NCBI GenBank assembly: GCA_030760725.1
Contig: JASWHV010000008.1
Location: forward strand, 35,064,720 to 35,128,719
DNA: 64,000 nt
Reading direction: 5' to 3'
DNA from: Neostapfia colusana
Taxonomy: Eukaryota; Streptophyta; Magnoliopsida; Poales; Poaceae
The notes beneath the pieces were generated by a model. That model had not been told where the DNA came from and made no database searches. It was given only the letters and a program-made list of their open reading frames with translations. A program made the position numbers and the translations under genes. The stretch's first letter is position 1; each line of letters begins with the position of its first letter. Positions 35,860-47,168 of this stretch are shown here, one piece after another.

Positions 35860-36290
35860 GGCGAGGCGGGCAGCTGACGGCGTGGAGGCGGACCGGCACG
35901 GCGCGGCGGCGCACAGAGCGGGGTGGAGGCTGGGGCGGGGACCTCCGGGGCAGCGGCGGCTGGCGGCGGTGGCGGCCGGGCGGTGGCGGCGGCTGGCGGG
36001 CGGGTGGCGGCCGGGGCGCCGGCTGGCGGGTGCGGCCGGGGCGGCGGCTGGCGGCGGCGGGCGGGCGGCGGCTGGCGGGCGGGTGGCGGCCGGGGCGCCG
36101 GCTGGCGGGCGGGAGGCGGCCGGGGATGCGGCCGCTGGGGCGGCCGGGGCGGCGGCCGGGGGGCGGCCGGGGGCGGCCGGGGCGGCGGCTGGCGGCGGCG
36201 GGAGGGCGGCGGCGGGTGGCGGCCGGGGCGTTTAGGGCTGCTCGGGCTCGGGTCGGCGCGGGCGTGAATGCCCGCGCTGACCCGGGCCCG
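35860..36290 (+). repeat. G-rich minisatellite-like tract
   Basis: About 400 bp of GGC/GGGC-rich sequence with variant repeats such as GGCGGCTGGCGGGCGGG and GGTGGCGGCCGGGGCGCC. A block of roughly 80 bp is duplicated (near 35996 and 36076). Runs of G on the plus strand could form G-quadruplexes. The open frames across it are Gly/Arg/Ala-rich products of the repeat, not genes. Confidence 0.8.
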
Positions 36291-36294
36291 CGAG

Positions 36295-36560
36295 TATATA
36301 AGCCTTATTTACGATGGCCACACCATGGGCCGTCGGAAATAAGGCTTATTTACGACAGCCTCGGTTTGGCTATCGTATATAACTGCTATATATGACAGCC
36401 TAGGGTTGGCTGTCGTATATAACAGTTATATACGACAGCCATATACTAACGACGGCTGTACTGTCGTATATAAACTTATATACGACAGCCTCTGCTGACC
36501 GTCGTATGTAAGTTTATATACGACAGCTAACCGTCGTATGTTATACAGGCTATCGTATGT
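36295..36560. repeat. CACTA subterminal repeats
   Basis: About ten copies of a 10 to 12-bp motif, TATACGACAGCC or its complement GGCTGTCGTATA, occur in both orientations just inside the TIR. Arrays of this kind bind the element's own DNA-binding protein in En/Spm-type transposons. Confidence 0.85.
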
Positions 36561-36579
36561 TGCCCTGTTTCCTGTAGTG
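36550..36579 (-). repeat. CACTA terminal inverted repeat
   Basis: The minus strand reads CACTACAGGAAACAGGGC. It borders the interrupted retrotransposon codon series GATTTAAGATCC exactly. The partner terminus is not in the window. Confidence 0.85.
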
Positions 36580-39087
36580 GATTTAAGATCCGGGTACCAT
36601 CAGATTAAGATAAGGGCTGAGGACATTCCAAAGACGGCTTTCTCGACGAGGTACGGACTCTATGAGTACCTGGTCATGTCCTTCGGCCTCACCAATGCTC
36701 CAGCTCACTTCATGTACTTGATGAACTCGGTATTCATGCCGGAGCTGGACAAGTTTGTCGTGGTCTTCATCGACGACATCCTGGTGTATTCCAAGTCGGA
36801 GGAAGATCACAAGAAGCATCTGCGTATAGTCTTGCAACGGCTGCGGGATCACAAGCTATACGCAAAATTCAGCAAATGCGAGTTCTGGATATCGCAGGTG
36901 CCTTTCCTCGGGCATATCATCTCAGTGGAGGGTATTGCTGTAGACCCGAGCAAGATCACTCAAGCGCTGAATTGGAAATCGCCAAGAACTGTTCACGAGG
37001 TACGGAGTTTCCTCGGACAAGCAGGATATTATCGGAGGTTCATTCCGAACTTCTCGAAGATTGCCAAGCCAATGACAGAGCTGCTGAAGAAGGCTACCAA
37101 ATATGTTTGGAGTCCAGCGTGTGAAGCAGCATTCAGGGCTTTAGTCAAGCACCTCACATCAGCACCGGTGTTGGCGCAGCCAGACACAACAAAACCGTTC
37201 GATGTGTACTGCGATGCATCCGGCATTGGGCTCGGATGTGTGCTGATGCAAGACCGAAGAGTGGTCGCGTATGGATCACGGCAGCTTAGAAACCATGAGC
37301 AAAACTATCCAACTCACGATTTTGAGCTCGCTGCCGTGGTACTTGCACTGAAAATGTGGAGGCACTACCTACTCGGTAACCTCGTACATCTATATACCGA
37401 CCACAAAAGCCTCAAGTACATATTCACTCAGAAGGAGCTGAACATGAGGCAACGAAGATGGTTAGAACTGATAAAGGATTACGAAATAGAGATCCATTAT
37501 CATCCGGGCAAGGCAAACGTAGTGGCAGATGCGCTGAGCCGCAAGTCACACGTCAACAATCTGACCATCACACTGTTGGAAGAGAGCGAACCACCACTGC
37601 ATGTGATTCCACATGGAGCTCTCTACATCCTAGCTTTGATCCCCACCATCCGTGAAGAAATAGCGGCAGCTAAGAAACATAACAAGGGCATGTCGCATTT
37701 GCGGAGATGTGTAGACATTGGGGAGCTGAAATGTTTCCGGAAGGACGGAGACGGCGTCCTATGGTTCAATGACCGGATCGTCGTACCCCGAAACCCGGCA
37801 TTACGGAAGAAAATTTTTGATGAGGCTCACTTGTCAAAATTTTCTATTCACCCCGGCAGCAACAAAATGTATCAAGAACTCAGAAGCAAGTTTTGGTGGA
37901 CACGGATGAAGCGTGAGACTGCAAAATACGTGTCCAAGTGTGATACATGTCGAAGGGTGAAGGCAGACCATATGGGGAAACCGGGACTGCTGCAACCACT
38001 GGGCATTCCTGCCTGGAAATGGGAGGATGTGAGTATGGACTTCATCGTCGGTTTACCCACCACCTTGCAAAAACATGATTCTGTGTGGGTGATCATCGAT
38101 CGGCTCACCAAAGTTGCCCATTTCATCCCGGTTAACACAAACTACAACGCCAAGAAGTACGCTGAACTGTACATCTCACGGATCCTATGCTTGTACGGCA
38201 TACCCCGTACCATCATATCGGATCGGGGCACTTTATTTGTGTCCCGTTTTTGGGAGCAGCTGCACGCTGCCTTGGGGACGAAACTGATCCGTAGTTCAGC
38301 ATACCACCCGCGGACAGATGGACAAACCGAGCGGGTAAATCAGATCTTAGAAGACATGCTACGAGCTTGCGCTATCAACCACGGCAAGAATTGGGATGAT
38401 CACTTGCCGTTAGCCGAGTTCTCGTACAATAATGGGTACCAAGCCAGCATCAAGATGGCACCTTACGAGGCGCTATATGGTAGGAAGTGCCGCACACCAT
38501 TGAACTGGTGTGAGTCTGGCGAAAGGATTACTTTCGGGATTGACCTTGTCAACAACGCGGAAGAAAAGGTTCGACTGATTCAAGCGAACCTAAAAGCCGC
38601 TCAATCCCGTCAGAAACAGTATGCGGACCGGAGAAGGCGCCCATTACAATTCGAAGTTGGAGATCACGTATATCTACGGGTGTCTCCAATGAAGGGCGTA
38701 AACAGATTTGGGGTGAGAGGAAAGTTGGCACCCCAATTCATCGGTCCATTCCAGATTACCGAAAGATGTGGATCAGTGACATACCGGCTGAAATTACCAG
38801 AAGCACTTTCCGGTGTGCACGACGTCTTTCACATTTCCCAGCTGAGGAAGTGTCTCAAGCTATCAACTACCGTTCAGCTGGAAGATATTGAAGAACTGCA
38901 ACCGGATCTCACCTATCGGGAGGAACCGGTGCAGATTATTGATGAAAAGGCCCGAACCACACGCAACCGTACGTTGTGGTTCTACAAGGTTCTATGGAGT
39001 AATCACTCCATTGACGAAGCGACATGGGAGAGCAAAGAATTTCTTCGCGCTAACTACCCCGACTTTTTCACGTCGCATATCCGGTAA
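36580..39087 (+). pseudogene. Element 3 pol, 5'-truncated
   Basis: An open frame of about 835 codons begins inside the RT palm (DLRSGYHQIKIRAED) directly after the CACTA end. It contains FIDDILVYS, RNase H (DVYCDASG), the integrase zinc finger (HLSKFSIHPGSN, CDTC), integrase core (MDFIVG, SDRG, TDGQTERVNQ) and the chromodomain, ending TSHIR. It is close to the Element 4 product throughout. There is no stop, but gag, protease and the first part of RT are missing, so it is a remnant. Confidence 0.92.
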
Positions 39088-39137
39088 TTTTCCACCGTCC
39101 TCTCTCTCGTTTTCACCTTATAATCTCGGGACGAGAT

Positions 39138-39154
39138 TCTTTTAAGGGGGGGAA
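39138..39154 (+). promoter_or_regulatory. Polypurine tract of Element 3
   Basis: TTTTAAGGGGGGGAA immediately precedes the 3' LTR start TGTAAGGGCC. Confidence 0.88.
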
Positions 39155-41707
39155 TGTAAGGGCCTCAGTTTTGGACACATAATTGAAGTGTTCATCACCA
39201 CACCACACACCTCATTTGAGGAAAGTTGATGAACACAAATGAAGAGCAAGTAACCACCATCAACATGCTCATTAGAGAACAAACTCACATATTGCAAAAG
39301 GGGTATTTTCCACATGTGATATAGAGGGGCTGGACATATGAAAACTCCTACACATTGCTAAGGATGTCCATGCCAAGTTTCACCCAAATTCAAAACCTTT
39401 CTGAGGTCATTTTGGGTATAGTTAAAAAGAGGGCAGTTTGAAACCATATTCAAATTCAAACTGTTTTTATCCCATGAATTCAAAAGTGGGAGGCATATTC
39501 TTATTCAGCACATTTTTGTGAGCTCACACACCAATTTTCACTCCATTTGGAGTTGATCTTGACATGAGCTAAGTGGGACAAATTCAAACTTTATTTGAAT
39601 TCAAAACTGAACTTGTGCTGAAATTCAATCAAACCAAACCCAATTTGAATTCTACTCAATTCAAATGGCTGATGGGTGAATAATTTGAATTACCAGGGGT
39701 AGTATGGGGCTCACTGTTTACAACAGTGATTAGGAGTAAATTTCAGAGGTTAAAATTGGAAGTGGGACCCACAGGTCAGCCACTACTCCAACTCAAACCG
39801 ACTGAAAACCAAGCTCGGGTTCTTGCGCCGGACTGAGCAGCCGCCACGGCGAAGAGGCGACCGGGACACCACCTGCTTGCCGCCCCGATGTTGTGAACCG
39901 CCACACGGCCCCCTTATCTATGCCACCGCCCTGATCGGAGCGATCACCGCCCACTCTGCTGCCTCCTCGCATCAGAACCACGCCATCGCTGCCGATCACT
40001 CGTAGCTGATCAGGGAATCTTGATCACCGCCTCTCCGTCCCCTCCAGAGCCACGGCAAGGTACTAGAAACCTTCCTCCGTCTTCACCGCTGCTAGAATTC
40101 AGTTGAAGCCGATTGATATCGGCTATGCCGAAAGATCAATTCGGTGACTTAGAACCGCCGCACCTCGGGCTCCCGTGGACAGCCCAACCGGGGCATTGTC
40201 ACGCCCGAGCCAAGGCACCCTGGGACGCACTGTTGACCGGTTCTGCTCACCCCCGAGCCACAGCCCGAGTGTTTGCTCACCGGCGGCGAATTTCCAGTTT
40301 TCCCCTTTCTGTGTGCAGAACGACCTTCGGGTGCGATTCTGGCGAATTCATACTCTAGAAAGGATTAGAGGGCCTCAATCCGCTCTCACACAAACTAGGC
40401 ACGGTAACGCACAAGTTGCCTTCACAACCTTTGGCCGGAGGACCTCTGTACCCGGCGTAAATCGAAGTTTACCGACGGCGGAACAAACGGGAGGCATCAG
40501 GCGCACGGTGAGGACCTACTTCGGGCCTCCCCCGAGCTGCCTCAAGCTCATGTCGACCTTCCCTGAGGTCCACTGATGCTTCCCGACCGGTTCCTCGAGT
40601 AGTTGAGATGCTAGGGGAGTCAGCCGACACGGCCGAAGTTTTTCCGAGGCGGCGGCTCGTCGCCGACCATGTACCGGCCGTTGTCATGACGAGCTGACCC
40701 CAGAATCCTGTTCCCCGAGTGAAAGTAGGCAGGGGCGGCCAAAATCATGAAGTTTGGAGCTTTATAGAAGCCGGCGGCGAGCTCTCCGGCGAAGTCCCTC
40801 GGTGGCAGAGCGCGGGCGTCGCGAGGTTGAAGAAGGGAGTGGACCCCAGCTGTCAGCGACTGATATTTTAAATCGGGATCGGGCTGCGGCCGGGATCGGG
40901 TGTGCTGGCGCGCAAAGACCCTGTGGGCCGCAGTGTGCGGTCGCCTCGGCGTGCGACGCGTGTCCCCGGGGCCCACTCGCAAGTTTAAACTTTTCCCCGA
41001 TTTTCAGAATTCTTCCAAACTTCAAATCCTCATAACTTTGGCTAGAAAGCTCCAAATCGAGTGAACCAAATTTTGTTGGATTCAGCTCTCTGAGAACTTT
41101 CCAGCAAATCAAGTTTCACTTCATGAAAACCCTTAATTCTCCAGAATTAATTCCTCAAATTTAAATTGTTAGGAATTTTAACTGGAGAATCCTTTGGAGG
41201 AAAATCCTGAAATTTTTCTGGGATGTTCACCAAAATATCCCTGAACTACCATAAAAATTTCAGACCCATTTGAGCTCATTTGATCCACCTAATGGTGTGA
41301 TTAGTGAAACTGTTCCAAAGAAAATAGAAAATGTTCAGAAACATTTTCAGAATTTTCTCTGAAATTGTTTAGCTCATATCTTTAGTTATGAACCTTCAAA
41401 TTAAGTGAGACCAACTCCATTAGAACCCTATGAAAATCTAGTTTTCAGAAAGTCATAGTTTGTTTCTTGAAAATCCTTAGAACACCCTAAAAGCCTTCAA
41501 TTAAGGTCAAGTACATGATTAATTGTGGAGGGCTCAAACGAGCTTTGCTGCAACTAAAACTTGACCAAGTCTCTGTTTAGGTTGTAACCAAGCCACAGTA
41601 AAAATTTCACAGTCATTGGGCTTGTCTAGTAAGAGTTATAGACTTCACAAGTTAAAAGTTAATACAACTGCATTTAAATTAATACATGTATTGCTTCTAT
41701 CATGTAG

Positions 41708-41788
41708 TCGCTAAGGTCGAGGAGGAACCCGAAGTTCTAGACTTCGTTACTCCGGAGGAACAGCTAGCCTACGACCAAGAGCAGTAAG
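41708..41788 (+). other. Candidate internal exon of LTR mini-gene, Element 3 3' LTR
   Basis: Bounded by TCATGTAG and a GC-type donor AAG|GCAAGC. It encodes VEEEPEVLDFVTPEEQ and onward, but codon 26 is TAA here where the 5' LTR copy (28796-28876) has CAA. Confidence 0.4.
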
Positions 41789-42641
41789 GCAAGCTCCGGT
41801 TTGCATTACCCTTTTACAAGTTTTATTGTTTTGAGCACATACTTGATTACGTTATTCTTTGCATTAGAGTCTTGTTTGGAAACCCAACTGCATAGCCAAG
41901 AAAACCATGGGTTGGGTTTAGGGTGGCAGACCCCGTTAGCTACTGCAATGTTAAGATAGAGTAGGATTCGGTACAAGTCGAGTAGTTGGAACTACTCGCG
42001 AGCATAGGCTAGAGGCACTCGACTCGGGTAGTGATAGCACATGAAACACATGGCAAGAAAATGAGACCAAGCCGAGGGTAAGGGCAGCAGGACTTTGGGG
42101 GCCTGTGTGCTGTAGCTCCGCTTGCGTCGATTGAGGACCGAGCCGTGTGCGGGCCTGTTGAACAAGCTAGAACAGTACCGAAGACCTACCGGCTATATGG
42201 GAACCAGGAAACCGATGTAACTCGGGTAGCTGGGTATTGAGGCATTGCCCGTCGTTCAGAGGGTAGGTTGAGAGCTTGAGGTGTAAATCGGCTGGCGGCA
42301 CTGAGATGCGTGTGCAGAGACCTCTTGCTCGGGACGATGGGACCGGTTCAATATTTGGCTGACGGGCGAAAGGTGGTTGCGTACGGCGTCCGTGATGGTT
42401 GTTGTAGGCAACATCGAGTACGGGCGTACGTGACGGGTTGTTCGGGTAACCCTGCAGGTGTAAATCGATTATAATCGCCGTCCCTCGCGGTCAGTGAGTA
42501 CCACTTGTTCACTGTACCATGACGTAGAAAGAACAGCCTAGTTACATGTTAAAATGCTACTGATTGAAAGATGGACTTTGCTTGTTAATGGTTTGTTGTA
42601 GTTTAGAGCTAACTAAAGTTCTTTTCAACTTTGGGCAAAGT

Positions 42642-42686
42642 ACATGAGAGAAATGCGTTTCTTGTTTGATTGCGGCTCTCTCATGT
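42642..42686 (+). ncRNA. Conserved LTR hairpin, Element 3 3' LTR
   Basis: ACATGAGAGA pairs with TCTCTCATGT, 10 bp, around a loop containing TTTCTTGTTTGATTG. The stem differs from that of Element 1 on both strands while the loop is the same. CCTTAGCGTAAGG, a second small stem, follows. Confidence 0.55.
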
Positions 42687-43192
42687 GCCTTAGCGTAAGG
42701 TTCTCCACAACCTGCTGCTAAAACCTGAAAGGTTCTACTAATTAGGCGAGTCCTTGCAAATGATTTTTACCTCATGTAACCCATTACCCCTCATGTAGAA
42801 GTTCCATGTTTAGGTGAGACGGGTCAGACTTGCTGAGCCTTCGTGCTCACTGCTTGTGTTTGAAGCTTTTGCAGGGTTCTATGAGGAAGGGACTCCCGAA
42901 GAGGAGACGGAACCCCAGGAGTGGAACCCCGTCGAGTGGGAGTCGTGCACGCCGCAGAGTTAGTGTGCGTGTGTGCTAGCAAGGACACGTTCGAGGGCTG
43001 AACGTGGACTTGATGCGTAGTCTACGCCCGTGAGTGTAGACCGGAACTACTTTGGTGTAAACATGTTCATAAACTTGTTTATGTAATAAAATTCCGCTTC
43101 CGCTTTGTACCTTTGACGTGTGTTATCCGGTGCTGTGCAACGCAGCACCCCTCAGCGTGATACTGGCTCGACAAGACCGTGGGGTCGTGTCA

Positions 43193-43509
43193 GAAAGTTG
43201 CTGCAATTTGAATTTACCTTCCAATTGGCCTCTTTTTAAAATACCTCCAAAAGTGCCTCAAAAGTTGTTGGATTTACATGAAACTTGGCCTGAACCTTCC
43301 CAAGACTTTTTAAGTCCTAGGGTGATCTCAACCTCTCATGTTCATGTGTAGAAATCCCACTTTGTGAAAGTGTAGGCTTTCCCCTCTAATCACTCTTTTG
43401 ATGGAGGTTACATGCTCTTCACAATTTTTCACAAGCTATCCACAACAAAAACTGTGGTGTTGTGAGGTGATGAAAAGTTTTTGCAAGTCCCTTTTCTTGG
43501 GCTTTTACA
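43193..43509 (-). repeat. Element 2 3' LTR, segment c
   Basis: Begins with the GAAAG duplication and continues the LTR to its border GGGCTTTTACA, next to the Element 2 PPT. Confidence 0.85.
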
Positions 43510-43526
43510 TCCCTCCCCCCTTAAAA
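43510..43526 (-). promoter_or_regulatory. Polypurine tract of Element 2
   Basis: The minus strand reads TTTTAAGGGGGGAGGGA and abuts the 3' LTR. Confidence 0.85.
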
Positions 43527-43575
43527 GAATCTCGTCCCGAGATTATAAAAGAAGAGACAGCAATGTAGTAGGGAT

Positions 43576-45676
43576 TTACCCGTGCTGAGATGCCATGAAC
43601 TCCAGGTAATTTGAGCGAAGAAATTCCTCGCTCTCCCACGTCGCTTCTTCGGCGGTGTGGTTGCTACAGAGTATTTTGTAGAACCACAATGTTCTGCTAC
43701 GCGTGGTTCGAGCTTTCTCATCAAGAATTGCCACCGGATATTCATCATATGTCAAATCCGGTTGCAACTCACCGATGTCTTCGGTAGTAAAAGCAGCGGT
43801 ATGCTTCAGACGTTTTCTCAGCTGTGAGACATGGAAAATGTCATGGACACCAGCAAGAGACGCCGGTAGCTCCAGTCTATACGCCGCTGGTCCACCCTTC
43901 TCGGTGATAGCATAGGGTCCAATGAAACGGGGAGCGAGTTTCCCCTTCACGCCGAACCGGTGCACGCCTTTCATCGGAGACACGCAGAGGTACACGTGTT
44001 CACCAACGTCAAAGTGCAACGGTCTACGTCTCTTATCAGCGTAGCTCTTTTTCTGGGATTGAGCGGCCTTCAAATTAGCTTGAATCGTCCGAACGCGCTC
44101 TTCGGCGTCGTTCAACACATCAACCCCGAATGTGACCCTTTCACCGGACTCGCACCAGTTTAATGGGGTGCGGCATTTGTGACCGTAGAGAGCTTCGTAG
44201 GGTGCCATCTTCATACTCGCCTGATAGCCGTTGTTGTACGAGAATTCCGCCAATGGTAGGTGATCATCCCAGTTCCTACCGTGGTGGATGGCACATGCTC
44301 TCAACATGTCTTCTAATAATTGGTTCACCCTCTCTGTTTGGCCATCTGTCTGAGGGTGGTAAGCGGAGCTTCTAATCAGCTTAGTACCCAATGCAGCGTG
44401 TAGCTGCTCCCAAAAGTGAGATACAAATAATGCACCTCGATCTGAGACGATGGTCTTGGGTACCCCATATAAGCATAGAATCTTTGCTATGTACAGCTCC
44501 GCATATTTACCGGCATTGTAACGTGTATGCACCGGGATGAAGTGAGCTGTCTTGGTTAACCGGTCAACGATTACCCAAATAGAATCATGTTTGTTGGAAG
44601 TCAGGGGTAATCCCACAATGAAATCCATGATCACATATTCCCATTTCCATGAAGTGATCTTCAGGGTTTGCAGCAGCCCTGATTTCTTCATATGATCAGC
44701 TTTCACTCGTCTACACGTATCGCACTCGGATACGTACTTCGCTACTTCTCGCTTCATCCGTGTCCACCAAAATTTCTTTTTCAAATCTTGGTACATTTTG
44801 TTGCTGCCCGGATGAATGGAGTATTTAGACAAGTGAGCTTCATCGAGGATCTTTTTCCTCAGTTCCATATCCCGGGGTACGACTATGCGGTCATTGAACC
44901 ATAGCGTCCCCTCATTATCCTTCCGGAAACATTTGATCTCCCCGTTGTCTATCCGTCTCCAGAGATGTGCCATACCCTTATCAATCTTCTGAGCTGCAAT
45001 GATGTCCTCCCTGATGGTAGGGATGAGGGCAAGGTTGTAAAGCGATCCATAAGGAACCAAATATAAACTTGGCTCTTCCTCCTCCACCGGTGTAATGGTG
45101 AGGTGATGGATACGTGATTTCCGACTCAGCGCGTCGGCAACCACATTTGCCTTGCCGGGGTGGTAATGAATCTCAATGTCATAATCTTTGATCAGTTCTA
45201 ACCACCTACTTTGCCTCATGCTCAGCTCCTTCTGGGTGAAAATGTATTTCAAGCTCATGTGGTCGGTGTAGAGGTGCACCAAATTCCCCAGGAGATAGTG
45301 CCTCCACATTTTTAGCGCCAAAACCACTGCAGCAAGCTCAAGATCATGACTGGGATAATGCTGCTCATGGTTCCGAAGTTGGCGTGAGCCATATGCGACC
45401 ACACGTCCTTACTGCATCAACACGCAGCCGAGCCAAATACCGGACGCGTCACAATACACGTCGAAGAGCTTTGTTGTATCTGGCTGAGCTAAGACCGGGG
45501 CTGTGGTGAGATGCTTCACCAATGCTCGGAACGCTCCTTCATACGCCGTGTTCCAAACATATTTTGTTCCCTTCTTCAGCAATTCTGTCATCGGTTTAGC
45601 GAGCTTGGAGAAGCTTGGAATGAATTTCCGATAGTATACCGCTAACCCGAGGAAGCTTCTGACTTCATGGACTGAA
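43576..45676 (-). pseudogene. Element 2 pol, C-terminal half
   Basis: This segment carries the end of RT, RNase H (DVYCDASGIWLG), integrase zinc finger and core (MDFIVGLP, VSDRG, TDGQTERVNQ) and chromodomain, ending EFMASQHG. An in-frame stop lies at about 45403-45408, between VLMQ and GRVV. The frame is broken at 45672-45676 (CTGAA) by Element 4 and continues at 61111 on the far side. Confidence 0.92.
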
Positions 45677-45907
45677 TGACACGACCCCACTGGTCCTGTC
45701 GAGCCAGGATCACGCTGAGGGGTGCTGCGTTGCACAACACCGTATAACACACGTCAAAGGTACAAAGCGGAAGCGGAAGCTTTATTACATAAACAAGTTT
45801 ATTAACATGTTTACATCAAAATAAGTTTAGTCCACACTCGCGGGCGTAGACTAAGCATCAAGTGCACGTTCAGCCCTCGAACGTGTCCTTGCTAGCACAC
45901 TCGCACA

Positions 45908-45996
45908 CTAACTCTGCGGCGTGCACGACTCCCACTCGACGGGGTTCCCCTCCTGGGGTTCCGTCTCCTCTTCGGGAGTCCCTTCCTCATAGAACC
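45908..45996 (-). other. Candidate last coding exon, Element 4 3' LTR
   Basis: A strong acceptor GCTTTTGCAG precedes a frame GFYEEGTPEEETEPQEG continuing to VEWESCTPQS and TAG at 45908-45910. Joined in phase to the 81-nt exon upstream, it would make an acidic C-terminus. The 5' LTR copy is 57297-57385. Confidence 0.45.
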
Positions 45997-46187
45997 CTGC
46001 AAAAGCTTCAAACACAAGCAGTGAGCACGAAGGCTCAGCAAGTCTGACCCGTCTCACCTAAACATGAAACTTCTACATGAGGGTGATGGGTTGCATGAGG
46101 TAAAAATCATTTGCAAGGACTCGCCTAATTAGTAGAACCTTACTTTCAAGTTTTAGCAGCAGGTTGTGGAGAACTTTACGCTAAGGC

Positions 46188-46232
46188 ACATGAGAGAGCC
46201 GCAATCAAACAAGAAACGCATTTCTCTCATGT
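46188..46232 (-). ncRNA. Conserved LTR hairpin, Element 4 3' LTR
   Basis: In sense orientation ACATGAGAGA pairs with TCTCTCATGT around the conserved loop. The 5' LTR copy is at 57577-57621. Confidence 0.55.
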
Positions 46233-47087
46233 ACTTTGCCCAAAGTTGAAAAGAACTTTAGTTAGCACTAAGCTACAACATATCATTAACAATCAATATC
46301 CAACTTTCAATCAGCAACATTTTAACATGTAACTAGCCTGTTCTTTCTACGTCACGGTACAGTGAACAAGTGGTACTCACTGACCGCGAGGGACGGCGAT
46401 TATAATCGATTTACACCTGCAGGGTTACCCGAACAACCCGTCACGTACGCCCGTACTCGATGTTGCCTACAACAACCATCACGGACGCCGTACGCGACTA
46501 CCTTTCACCCGTTAGCCAAATATTGAACCGGTCCCATCGTCCCGAGCAAGAGGTCCCTGCACGCGCATCTCTGTGCCGCCAGCTGATTTACACCTCGAGC
46601 TCTCAACCTACCCTCTGAACGACGGGCAATGCCTCAATACCCAGCTACCCGAGTTACATCAGTTTCCCGGTTCCCATATAGCCGGTAGGTCTTCGGTACT
46701 GTTCTAGCTTGTTCAACAGGCCCGCACACGGCTCGGTCCTCAATCGACACAAGCGGAGCTACAGCACACAGGCCCCAAAGTCCTGCTGCCCTTACTCTCC
46801 GCTCGGTCTCATTTTCTTGCCATGTGTATCATGTGCTATCTCTACCCGAGCAATGTGCCTCTAGCCTATCCTCGCGAGTAGTTCCAACTACTCGACTTGT
46901 ACCGAATCCTACTCTATCCTAGCAATGCAGTGGCTAACGGGGTTTGCAATCCTAAACCCCAACCCATGGTTTTCTTGGCTATGTAGTGGGGTTTCCAAAC
47001 AAGACTCTGATGCACAACATAAAGAAAACAAGTATGTGCTCAAAACAATAAAAATTTATAAAATGGTTAATGCAAACCGGGGCTTGC

Positions 47088-47168
47088 CTTGCTGCTCTTG
47101 GTCGTAGGCTAGCTGTTCCTCCGGAGTAACGAAGTCTAGGACTTCGGGTTCCTCCTCGACCTTAGCGA
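47088..47168 (-). other. Candidate internal exon of LTR mini-gene, Element 4 3' LTR
   Basis: 81 nt between TATCATGTAG and CAAG|GCAAGC. It encodes AKVEEEPEVLDFVTPEEQ then LAYDQEQQ, in phase with the last exon at 45908-45996. The 5' LTR copy is 58477-58557. I found no upstream exon with a convincing in-frame ATG, so the start of the coding unit is unknown. Confidence 0.45.

Larger units (their letters stand above)
33778..36579 (-). mobile_element. CACTA (En/Spm) transposon remnant
   Basis: The right end is a CACTA terminal inverted repeat that reads CACTACAGGAAACAGGGC on the minus strand (ending 36579), preceded by a run of subterminal repeats. Inside are a TNP2-like transposase remnant, a foldback sequence and a G-rich tract. 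The other terminus is missing: the element is cut within the transposase gene at its junction with the inverted LTR. It sits in the RT of Element 3, whose reading frame continues immediately after the TIR. Confidence 0.88.
26242..43192 (+). mobile_element. Element 3, rearranged Ty3/gypsy retrotransposon
   Basis: Outer LTRs in plus orientation are flanked by a perfect TSD GAAAG (26237-26241 and 43193-43197), so the two ends belong to one insertion into the Element 2 LTR. The interior is rearranged: the 5' LTR lacks its last few bases, the PBS, gag, protease and first part of RT are gone, and an inverted LTR and a CACTA remnant take their place. Pol from mid-RT onward, the PPT and the 3' LTR remain. 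The first 0.75 kb of the two LTRs differ by roughly 2 percent by eye. It is the same family as Element 4. Confidence 0.88.
39155..43192 (+). repeat. Element 3 3' LTR
   Basis: Complete 4038-bp LTR from TGTAAGGGCCTCAG to GGGGTCGTGTCA, followed by TSD GAAAG. In sense order it holds a TATA-like CTTATCTATG (39911-39920), a donor CAAG|GTACTAG (GT at 40060), an AT-rich intron-like part, the 81-nt exon (41708-41788, with a premature TAA at 41785), the hairpin (42642-42686), the last exon (42875-42963) and AATAAA at 43085-43090. Confidence 0.92.

Noticed and set aside
35802..36395. ORF of 197 codons rich in Gly, Arg and Ala
   Set aside because: It is a translation of the G-rich repeat tract; all frames stay open there because of composition.
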